Assembly: GCA_036490795.1 (NCBI GenBank)
Contig: DASXDG010000405.1
Span: forward strand, 1-64,000
Source of the DNA: JAFARZ01 sp036490795
GTDB lineage: Bacteria > Actinomycetota > Actinomycetes > Streptosporangiales > Streptosporangiaceae
Length of the DNA: 64,000 bases
Reading direction: 5' to 3'
Every line of letters begins with the position of its first letter. Within the stretch, counting starts at the first letter, position 1. The notes beneath the pieces are model-generated. The model had not been told where the DNA came from and made no database searches. It worked only from the letters and a program-made list of their open reading frames with translations. Below are positions 56,627 to 64,000 of the stretch, piece after piece. A program made the position numbers and the translations under genes.

Positions 56627-59404
56627 TCACCTCGTCGCTGCGGCGCCACGCCCGCGTCCGGACCTGATCTCGTAGGCCAGCGCGATGATGGTGATCGCGA
56701 GCAGTACTGCCAGCGGCAGCAGGAACGCCGCGAAGTCTGATCGCAGCGGCGACGGGGTCTGAGAGTGCGTAAACACCGAAAGGTCAACGGCCGGGGCCAC
56801 GATACGCGGCAGAGCGATGGCGACGGCGGCCGCCGCTATGGCCGAGGCGGCGATCGACGGGATCACCTCAACGGCCAGGAGGCGGACACGCTGCCCTTCC
56901 GTCAGCCCCATCGCGGCCAGCCGCGCCGTTGTCAGCTCCCGATCCGCTGTGCCGAGCGCCAGCTCAAGCAGCATCACGGCGAGCGCCAGCGCGGCGGCGA
57001 ACGCGGTGGCCAGGGTGAACAGAAGAAAGGTGCCCTGCTGGAGCGGTGCCCCGGTCAGACCCCGCAGCGTGAGCGACCTCGTGCTGATGGCCGGGGCGCC
57101 GGTGCCCCGCGTAGTCGCCCGCACCGCGGCATAGAGCTTGGTCATGTCGATGGATGGCCCGGTGAGCAGCATCAGGTTCACCGGTGGCGGCCCGCCGACG
57201 CCGTGAATCGCGGACCTGGGCAGCACGATGAACGCTCCGCCGCCGGGCACAGCAGGGGTGGACCGCAGTTCGCCGGAGACCTGGACCCGCAGTGTGGCAA
57301 GGCCCTCCTGCCCGAAGATGGTGGCGCCTGCTCGCCCACCGAGGTCGGCGGCCGCCTGGGGAGAGGCCAGCACCGCAATCGCACCCTGACCCGGCGGTTG
57401 GGCGAGCAGAGCGGGATGGACCGGAGAGAACCCTCGCACCGAGGCGACCAGTGCCGCGTAGCTGGCCGGATCCACGACGATGGCGGTCACCACCTGCCCG
57501 CCATCGGCGATACTCAGCGGGACCACGAGTGCCGACGCGGCATGCTGAACCCCCGGCACCGCGGCGATCGCGCGCACGGCCGACGGGCTGATGCCGAGCT
57601 GGCCGGCAGCGACGACCACGTCTGCGCCAGTCGACTGCCACGACGCGGCAGTCTCGCCGCGGGCCACGGCTGCCCGGACCATGCCGGTGAACGACGCCAC
57701 GGTGAGCGCGAGGACGATGGTGATGGCTGGGAGCGCGAGCGTGACGGGGGCCTGCGCCGCACGGGTGAGACCCACGAACCCGATGACGCCTCGTTGCCGG
57801 GCCGTCGCCTGCGCCAGCACGCGAAGCAGCACCTGATACAACCGCAGGGCCACGATCACCACCGGTACCGCGACAAGCACCGGGGCCATGCTCGCGTATA
57901 GATCGGCCGCGCCCATCTGCGTCCGGAAGACCGTGATGCCGCCGATGGCCGCGGCGCAGGCCGTAATCTCGAAGACCACTCTGGGCAGCCAGGGCCTGCG
58001 CCGCCGCGCGTTCCTGCGCAGTGGCAGGCGTTGCTGCCAGGCGGCAGCTAGCCCAGGGCCCGTGACGGCGAAGGCCAGCGTCACGATGCCCGGCCACCAC
58101 GCGGCCAGGCCCGCCGGGGCGGCACCCGGGACCAGGAGCACAGCGGCCACCCAGGCCAGCACGGCGGCCGGCCCGCAGGCCACCGCGGCGCCCCGGGTCA
58201 CGAGCGAGAACAGCTGGCACAGTGACGATCCGCGTGCCCGGCGCCCGGTCAGCTCCGCGGACCGGCGGGCCGCGATCATCGCGGCCGCGAGGAGGAGCGT
58301 CACGATGCCTGCCACTGCCAGGCCCGCGTAGACGATCCACAGCAGGACGTTCACGTTATTCGAGGCCTGGGTGAAGGCGGCCAGCGGCTGGACGAGGCCG
58401 GACCTCACGTTGAGCGCGTTTGCCATCGGTGCCAGGGACCCGGTCAGCACGGGAGTACGGTTCGTGATCTGGTTCACCTGGTTGTACAGGGCTTCGGCCT
58501 GGCCGCGCGGCCTGATTGTGGTGACCGGAAGGTCCCATTGGAAGAGCAGGCCCGACTGGCCGAAGATCTGCTGGACCATGTCGGTCTCGCCGGGGTCCGC
58601 GATGACCGCACCCTCCCAGACCGCGCCGTCTCCGACGCGATCCAGCGCAGGTGCCGCGAGCAGAGGGTCAGCGTTCCAGAACGAAGAACCGGGATCGGCG
58701 GGCTCGACAATCCCCGTGATGTCGAGACGGATCAGCACCGGCTCTCCCGGATTTACCGGTCCCGATAGCTCTATGTCCTCGGGGTTGCTGATAGGCATCA
58801 GGGATCCCGGCCGCAGCCCGAATCTGCTGGCCGTCTGCGGGGTGACCACTACCTGGATGTCGTAAATCTGCCGGGAACCGCCCGACGTCGGCTGCGGGGC
58901 GGTATCCGGCATGGTGCCGGCCACCAGCCTCAGGTGGCCGGCCAGCGGGTACCGGTAGGTAATTTCCACCCGCGCAGAGAACCCTTGCAGGCTGGGCGGA
59001 GCCGTGAGCACGGTGTACAGGCCCGGGTTCATGCCGAACCAGTCCGCCGGTCGCGGATTCAGGCGCAGCGAGCCCGCGCCGAAGTCACGACGCAACTGGG
59101 TGGTGACCCGGTCCACAATGGCTGGGGTCAGATCCTGGGCAGACGCATTTCCCGTGGCTGACGCGATGCTCGAGTTGAGCACCGCCCAGCTGCTCCCGAC
59201 CACGATGCTCTTGTCGAGCGGCGTCACCGCGTCCATTGTCTGCTGCAGCGCTCGCTGCGCGCTGGCCTGCGCCTGGCGGGGTCCGGCGGTGGCGGCGAAC
59301 ACGCAGCCGCCGGCCAGCAGCGCGAGTGCGATACTTCCCGCGCTTCCCATGCCGGTCACCCGGCGCAGGACGCTCATGCCCCTGCCGCCTTCCATGTTCC
59401 TCAC
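56627..59404 (-). CDS. FtsX-like ABC transporter permease (second of pair)
   Basis: A 925-residue membrane protein. One N-terminal segment (GSIALALLAGGCVFAATAG), a large extracellular domain, then clusters of segments (VLLWIVYAGLAVAGIVTLLLAAAMIAARR, and the last block FAAFLLPLAVLLAITIIALAYEIRSG) give the double MacB/FtsX layout. GTG 59404 overlaps the upstream gene's stop; ATG 59377 is an alternative after GGCAGGGG. No ATPase gene is adjacent. It may move lipids, peptides or lipoproteins, or sense envelope stress. Confidence 0.82.
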   Translation of the reverse strand: MRNMEGGRGMSVLRRVTGMGSAGSIALALLAGGCVFAATAGPRQAQASAQRALQQTMDAVTPLDKSIVVGSSWAVLNSSIASATGNASAQDLTPAIVDRVTTQLRRDFGAGSLRLNPRPADWFGMNPGLYTVLTAPPSLQGFSARVEITYRYPLAGHLRLVAGTMPDTAPQPTSGGSRQIYDIQVVVTPQTASRFGLRPGSLMPISNPEDIELSGPVNPGEPVLIRLDITGIVEPADPGSSFWNADPLLAAPALDRVGDGAVWEGAVIADPGETDMVQQIFGQSGLLFQWDLPVTTIRPRGQAEALYNQVNQITNRTPVLTGSLAPMANALNVRSGLVQPLAAFTQASNNVNVLLWIVYAGLAVAGIVTLLLAAAMIAARRSAELTGRRARGSSLCQLFSLVTRGAAVACGPAAVLAWVAAVLLVPGAAPAGLAAWWPGIVTLAFAVTGPGLAAAWQQRLPLRRNARRRRPWLPRVVFEITACAAAIGGITVFRTQMGAADLYASMAPVLVAVPVVIVALRLYQVLLRVLAQATARQRGVIGFVGLTRAAQAPVTLALPAITIVLALTVASFTGMVRAAVARGETAASWQSTGADVVVAAGQLGISPSAVRAIAAVPGVQHAASALVVPLSIADGGQVVTAIVVDPASYAALVASVRGFSPVHPALLAQPPGQGAIAVLASPQAAADLGGRAGATIFGQEGLATLRVQVSGELRSTPAVPGGGAFIVLPRSAIHGVGGPPPVNLMLLTGPSIDMTKLYAAVRATTRGTGAPAISTRSLTLRGLTGAPLQQGTFLLFTLATAFAAALALAVMLLELALGTADRELTTARLAAMGLTEGQRVRLLAVEVIPSIAASAIAAAAVAIALPRIVAPAVDLSVFTHSQTPSPLRSDFAAFLLPLAVLLAITIIALAYEIRSGRGRGAAATR

Positions 59405-62400
59405 CCCTGTTCCGCGGCGCGAAGTTCGGCGGCCGGGTCGGGCCGGCGGGTGGCGGCGAGCGCGGCGGCCGCCGCGGGCAGCACCGCCACGACGAGCGCG
59501 AACGCGATGGCCCGCGGCAGGTCATCGACTGTGACGGCGGGCGGCGTCGGCAGTTGTGCCGCCGGGGTGAGCGTGACGGCGGGCACGAGCAGGCGGGCGA
59601 CAAGCGTGCCGAGCAGCACGCCAAGAACGGCCGATGGCAGGCTGAGCAGAAGTTTCTCCAGGCACAGCTGCACTGCTGCCTTGCGTCGCGTCACGCCGAG
59701 CGCTGACAGGAGCGCGGTCTCGGCGCGGCGGCGGCGCACGTCAGCCGCGATCGACACCCAGAATCCCATGATGGCCAGCAGCGCCGCGGCCGCGGCCATG
59801 GCGAGCAGCGCCTGCTGTGGCGCGGCGGACAGCGTGTCACTCGCGGCGGCCGTGGTCAGCGCCGCAGCGCTGATGATGTCCGTGCCGGCGGGAACTGTGG
59901 CTGGCAAGGACGGCGGCATGCCTGCGCCGGCCGTGGCCAGCCACCACTGCGTGACTGGCAGCGAGGGGAATGACCGGCGGGCGAGGTACTCCTGCACGCT
60001 GCCGAGATCAGTGATGAGCGCGCCGCCTGGCGCCGTGACGGCCGGGAACGAGGTCACCTCGGCCACGATCCGCAGCGGGACTTGGACCCCGGCCACGAAC
60101 GCGGGCACGACGGCGCCGATCGCCATGCTGTTCGTGTCCATGAATGCCTTCGTCGCGATGGCCGGGATCGCCGCTACCGAGGAAGCCCTGGGCAACAGCA
60201 CCAGTTGCCCGGCGATCGACGTTGACGCTCCCGGTCCTGCGCTGCCCGCCGGGAGTGCCGGCGCGTCGCCCGGGATAAACGTGAACGTCGCTGCCCGGCT
60301 CGTGATGTGCGTTGGTCCGTCGCTCGGCGGCATGACTAGGCCGGCCGGGCGGGCGGAGGATCCGGGCGAGGTTGCCAGCTGAGTCCAGCCGGCCAGCGGC
60401 AGGCCGCTCAGGGTGAGGGTGAGTGCGGGGCCGGCGCTCACCGGCAGCGGGAACGTGGCCGTGATCGCGGCCACGCGCAACGGGTAGGCTGCCCGCTCGC
60501 CGCCGAGCGGAGCGACAAGCAGGTGGGGCCGGCCGTCCGCGGCCAGCGTCCCGGCGGTGATCTGGTACGCGGCGCCCGTCCCGTCGAGCACGGTCAGGGT
60601 CAAGGCGAGCGGCCCGATGGCCGGCCCCGTGTGCACCGGCGCCGGACCGAGCGTGGCGGTGAGCCGGATCGCGCCGGCCCGCGTACCCGGCTGAGGCGCC
60701 GGCAGCACGGCCCCCGGCAGGCCACCGGCTGGGGTGATGGTGCGGAACAGGCCGTCGGCCGGCAGCGGAGACTCATCGCCGCGCAGCCGGACGACCTGGG
60801 ATGCCTGGGCCGCGCCGACCGCGATCACCTCGCCGGGACTCGCCTGGTACTCGGCCGCCACCGCCATCGCGTGCGTCACGCCCCTCGCGGCGGTGATGGC
60901 GCCCGTACCGCCCGGATCGAGAGGCACGGTCAGGTCGACCTGGACATCGCCTCCGGTAGCGAAGGCCGCCTGGTCAGACGCCGATTTGAGCCAGCTCGCG
61001 TGCTGCGCGAGGGTGAGCGTCCCGGTAGCGACCGCCATGGTAAGCAGCAGCGCCGTGCCACCTTGACGGACCGGCATCCTGGCGAGCTGCCAGGAGGCCA
61101 GCGAGGCCGTGAGCCTGCTGCCCCGGGCGGCCAGCCAGTCCGCCGACCGGGCGGCCAGGGGAAGCAAGCGCAGCGTGGCGACGCTTCCCGCGGCCAGCGC
61201 GAGCGCGGGTGCCAGCGCGAGCACCGGATCGATCCCCGCCGTCCCGCCATCGCTTGCCGCCGAGTAGTGGCGGAGTTGCCAGCCGGCCAGCACCGCGAGC
61301 ACCACGAGGGCGATGTCCAGGCCGGCCCGTGCCACCCCCGCCACCATGGCCTGCCTGCCACGCCGGGTCCGATCGGCGGCTGAACTGAGAGTGAACGCGG
61401 GAGCGAGCAGCGAGGCCGCGGCCACGACCGTGACGGCGATCGCGGCCTCGAGTGCGTTGGGCCAGATTCCCGCCTGGCTGGCGAGCTGGATGCCGGCCCT
61501 GCCCAGCGGCCCGGCGGTCACCAGCAGGCTGACGAGCCCGATCCCCGCGACCGCGCCGACGACGGACACCAGCGCTGACAACGGGATCACCTCGGCCGCG
61601 CTGAGCCAGATCAGCTGGGATCTGGTCGCGCCGCGCCCGACCAGCAACGCGGTCTCTCCCTCTCGCTGGGTCGCCAGTAGCCGCGCCACCGCGAGCAGCG
61701 CCGCGATGGCGAGGACGAGGAGTTCCAGGGCGCTGATCACCACGACCGACCGGGCGACGGCGAGGCCGCTGGCCGCCTGGACGAGCACGGACGGCAGGCT
61801 CGTGACCAGCTGAGCACCGTTCAGGACGGTCGACTTCGGCAGTGACTGGGTGAGGGCGGTGACGTCCGCCGACATCGGGTGAAGGTCCCCCTCCTGGAAC
61901 GCCGCCAGGTCAGGCTGAGCCACCCAGGACGCGCTGAGCATCGTGAGTAGCGGCCCGAAAGCCGCCTGGCTCACGACGAGGGGACCATAGGTGGTGGATC
62001 CGGAGCTGGCCGACCTGCCACTGGCCGGGAAGTAGCTGAGCTTCCAGTACGAATCCGCCGGGCCGCCTCCTTGACGCTGCGCGAAGACGCCGGTGATATC
62101 GAAGCTCACCAGCGCGTTCGTGATCCGGTCGCGTAGCCGCAGCACGTCGCCTGGTGAGATGTGAAGCAATGCCGCCGCCGAGGCGGGCAAGGCGGCGGGG
62201 ATAGCCTGCCGCCCGCCGCTCGCTGAGTCAGCCGGCCACTGACCGGCGACGAGCGAAGCGTGGCTGGCGATCCCGCTCATCGAGGCTGCCTGGAGCAGCG
62301 CCGTGTTGCCCGGGCCGGCGCTCGCCGGAGGCGCGGGAAGTGCCCCGGGGACGAGCCCCAGCGGATCCGACCAGAGTGCGTCGTAGAAGCTGAACGGGAT

Positions 62401-62670
62401 GCCTGGCATTGCCGTGGCTATCCGCGACCGCAGCACCCCGCTGGCCGTGGCCGCCTGGCTAGGTTCGCCCTCCAACGAGGTGATCGACAGTGCGGTGCCC
62501 GGCGTCATGGCGAGATCGTGCTGGACCACCCGAGGCAGTACCTGGCCCGTGAAGACCGTCAGCGCCGAGGCCACGGTGGCCGCGACCAGGGTCGTCAGCG
62601 CGGCAGCCGCGAGCACCGCCCAGTGCGCGGTCATCCGGTGCACCGCCAGCGGACCGCGGGGGCTGATCAC
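59401..62670 (-). CDS. FtsX-like ABC transporter permease (first of pair)
   Basis: A 1089-residue protein from GTG 62670, just before the first membrane segment (AVLAAAALTTLVAATVASALTVF); the open frame reaches 62802, but that extension looks non-coding. It has a long extracellular domain, a central bundle (SVVVISALELLVLAIAALLAVARLL, followed by the FtsX-type GRGATRSQLIWLSAAEVIPL), and a second bundle at the end with ALLSALGVTRRKAAVQLCLEKLLLS. It overlaps its partner by 4 bp, so the two probably form a heterodimer. The ATP-binding subunit must be encoded elsewhere. Confidence 0.82.
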   Translation of the reverse strand: MISPRGPLAVHRMTAHWAVLAAAALTTLVAATVASALTVFTGQVLPRVVQHDLAMTPGTALSITSLEGEPSQAATASGVLRSRIATAMPGIPFSFYDALWSDPLGLVPGALPAPPASAGPGNTALLQAASMSGIASHASLVAGQWPADSASGGRQAIPAALPASAAALLHISPGDVLRLRDRITNALVSFDITGVFAQRQGGGPADSYWKLSYFPASGRSASSGSTTYGPLVVSQAAFGPLLTMLSASWVAQPDLAAFQEGDLHPMSADVTALTQSLPKSTVLNGAQLVTSLPSVLVQAASGLAVARSVVVISALELLVLAIAALLAVARLLATQREGETALLVGRGATRSQLIWLSAAEVIPLSALVSVVGAVAGIGLVSLLVTAGPLGRAGIQLASQAGIWPNALEAAIAVTVVAAASLLAPAFTLSSAADRTRRGRQAMVAGVARAGLDIALVVLAVLAGWQLRHYSAASDGGTAGIDPVLALAPALALAAGSVATLRLLPLAARSADWLAARGSRLTASLASWQLARMPVRQGGTALLLTMAVATGTLTLAQHASWLKSASDQAAFATGGDVQVDLTVPLDPGGTGAITAARGVTHAMAVAAEYQASPGEVIAVGAAQASQVVRLRGDESPLPADGLFRTITPAGGLPGAVLPAPQPGTRAGAIRLTATLGPAPVHTGPAIGPLALTLTVLDGTGAAYQITAGTLAADGRPHLLVAPLGGERAAYPLRVAAITATFPLPVSAGPALTLTLSGLPLAGWTQLATSPGSSARPAGLVMPPSDGPTHITSRAATFTFIPGDAPALPAGSAGPGASTSIAGQLVLLPRASSVAAIPAIATKAFMDTNSMAIGAVVPAFVAGVQVPLRIVAEVTSFPAVTAPGGALITDLGSVQEYLARRSFPSLPVTQWWLATAGAGMPPSLPATVPAGTDIISAAALTTAAASDTLSAAPQQALLAMAAAAALLAIMGFWVSIAADVRRRRAETALLSALGVTRRKAAVQLCLEKLLLSLPSAVLGVLLGTLVARLLVPAVTLTPAAQLPTPPAVTVDDLPRAIAFALVVAVLPAAAAALAATRRPDPAAELRAAEQG

Positions 62671-63537
62671 GAGATCAGCATTGCGTAGAACATCCGGAAT
62701 GTTCAAGCAGTGGCGAAATGTAACGCCCTTACATTCGGAGAATGACGCCGATGAGCTCGGCATCGGCACACGGCGGCGGGAAAGAACGGCAAACCGGAGC
62801 ACAGGTTCTCCGGCGGCGAACGGAGGCTAGGCTGGTCCACTAACAGCTCGTCACCGGCCGAGGGCAGCGGGCTGCCCGCTCGTCAGCCCGCGGAGCTTCC
62901 TAGCCAGTAACGGCTGCATCCTGCTTCGTTCTTTTCAATCAGAACTGACGGTGGTTCTTTACGGCATTTACCCGGGGGCCGGTACTCACCAAAATGCCCA
63001 TCCCGAGGCACGCATTCCTGTAGTGATCGCGCCGCGATAGCGCTCATGCTGGCCTCGGGGTCGCGCGGCGGGGCGGTCGAGGCCCGATCGATCACCCTCG
63101 GCTCGGGATCCTGCAAGCGGCGGAGCTGGGGGACGCGGCGACGCCGCGTTCGAACAGGGCATCCAGATCCGGGTGTGGCCGAGCGCGATCAGCCTTTCCA
63201 CGCTGTGCTTTTGTGGCATCTGAATGAGGCCGGTAACAGCTGCGTGAGTAGTGACATAGGGATGCATAAGCTAAAGCCGGGTTAATTGCCTCTAAACGGC
63301 CACTAGCCATCCGGCGGAATCGATGTTATATATGTTCTGCCGCGAAGAAGTTGCTCGCTTTCACCGAATCCCGGAACGGGATGCCTTTTATCGGCAGATG
63401 GACGTCTCATATGCTCCGCATGGCTTGGCGACCACTGCCGCGTCGCTACTTACCGTTATAGGCATAAGTAGTCCGGTGACGCGTCGCATCGGCACCTCGA
63501 CGACATCCGGGCAGTCCTCAAGAAAGAGCTAACGCCC
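62671..63537. other. Intergenic region, no convincing gene
   Basis: About 870 bp between divergent genes, with lower GC near 63280-63480. A TTATATATG stretch at 63325 could be part of a promoter for the secreted protein at 63538. A 69-codon open frame at 63323-63532 has no ribosome binding site or recognisable product. Confidence 0.5.
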
Positions 63538-64000
63538 ATGACCAGTCCAATCTCCGACCCCGGAAGTCCCCGACCCTTGCGCCGTAAGCCACTAAGGCGA
63601 ACCAAGGTAACGACGACCATCATGACGCTCGCCGCCGCGGGACTGCTCGCAGCCTTGGCTTTCACAGCCGGCTCGTCGACGGGCGTCGCGAGAGCCGCCA
63701 CCCTCGTCGCCCCGGTTACCCTAGTGAACAGCTTCTCCGGCGAGACCGCGATTCCCCCCACCGTTCTCGCGTGGCAATGGATATCGGGGATGGACTCCGA
63801 GAACTTCTCCGACCCCTCGTCCCGGGGCGTGATTACCGGGTCCGTAGTTCTGGGAAGCACTAACGGCGCGGCAGTCAGCGGTCGGCTCGGCGTCTGCTAC
63901 AAGTCCGCCAGCGGCGCGATCACGAACACGAACTGGGAGATTATCAACTTCACCGCGCCCGCCGGCCAATGGGTCACCCAGACCGTCAGCGGCACGGCGG
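63538..64000 (+). CDS. Secreted protein, truncated by window end
   Basis: The first 154 residues of a secreted protein. A basic lead with RRKPLRRTK precedes a hydrophobic core (TIMTLAAAGLLAALAFTAGS) and a probable signal-peptidase site near ARAATL. The mature part is rich in Ser, Thr, Val and Gly with NWEIINFTAP, a beta-rich extracellular domain I do not recognise. GAAAGAG lies upstream of the ATG. The C-terminus is outside the window. Confidence 0.75.
   Translation, partial: MTSPISDPGSPRPLRRKPLRRTKVTTTIMTLAAAGLLAALAFTAGSSTGVARAATLVAPVTLVNSFSGETAIPPTVLAWQWISGMDSENFSDPSSRGVITGSVVLGSTNGAAVSGRLGVCYKSASGAITNTNWEIINFTAPAGQWVTQTVSGTA

Noticed and set aside
59401..62802. Start of the first FtsX permease at 62802
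   Set aside because: The first 44 codons are not membrane-like or family-like and have a different base composition; GTG 62670 lies right before the first membrane segment.
63323..63532. A 69-codon plus-strand open frame just before the last gene
   Set aside because: It has no ribosome binding site, no recognisable product, and codon use unlike genuine genes of the window; a leader or promoter region is more likely.

Overview
The window comes from a high-GC actinomycete. Signs of this are pervasive GC-rich third codon positions, frequent GTG starts, 4-bp ATGA/GTGA gene overlaps, a SARP/BTAD-type regulator, an LLM-class flavin oxidoreductase and a PriA-like HisA paralogue. The exact order cannot be fixed from sequence alone. 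No rRNA, tRNA, CRISPR array or insertion sequence was seen.

Region 1 (1-4.8 kb) holds a secreted protein with seven LDFY repeats (beta-propeller-like), a pair of overlapping NarL-class sensor kinase genes of which the first has lost its phospho-acceptor histidine, and a DUF4239-type membrane protein.

Region 2 (4.8-13.7 kb) is a catabolic locus. A two-domain extradiol (VOC) dioxygenase is divergent from an eight-gene operon in which each gene overlaps the next by a few bases: CaiB-type CoA transferase, amidohydrolase-2 (ACMSD-like fold), LigB- and LigA-like ring-cleavage dioxygenase subunits, alpha/beta hydrolase, dihydropyrimidinase-like cyclic amidase, LLM flavin oxidoreductase and kynureninase. 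The divergent promoter carries three TACGCAA-type direct repeats about 20 bp apart. Degradation of an aromatic or N-heteroaromatic compound, perhaps tryptophan/kynurenine-derived, is the best inference.

Region 3 (13.9-24.8 kb, minus strand) is an unusual operon of PRPP and phosphosugar enzymes: a DMT-family transporter, isochorismatase-like hydrolase, Zn-dehydrogenase, DhnA-type class I aldolase, TrpD-like and purine-type phosphoribosyltransferases, PurF, an NCS1 permease, a HisA/PriA paralogue lacking several substrate-contact arginines, and a cation/proton antiporter. A MurR/RpiR regulator sits at its head. Divergent from it are a flavin-dependent halogenase-like protein, a DUF1330 protein and an M20-family amidohydrolase, followed by a convergent SnoaL-like protein. 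This is probably an undescribed specialised pathway.

Region 4 (28.4-56.3 kb) is a complete extracellular contractile injection system (eCIS). It has a SARP regulator, an AAA+ ATPase, a DUF4157 cargo, DUF4255, two sheaths, two tubes, a tail-assembly protein with a DUF6760-like frame behind it, a repeat-rich protein, a LysM protein, a split spike (gp27-like, gp5-like, PAAR), gp25, two baseplate wedge proteins, tail protein I, a fibre with a self-cleaving S74 chaperone, and a small coiled coil. The locus ends with a 1536-residue DUF4157 protein that carries a DNase I-like (EEP) region and a complete ubiquitin-specific-protease (C19) signature, with nuclear-localisation-like basic clusters between. 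An 80-bp element, 79% identical between copies, lies at each end of the locus in direct orientation. This looks like an injection machine aimed at eukaryotes and is the most exciting part of the window.

Region 5 (56.6-64 kb) has two very large FtsX-type permeases without an ATPase gene, then the start of a secreted protein cut by the window edge.
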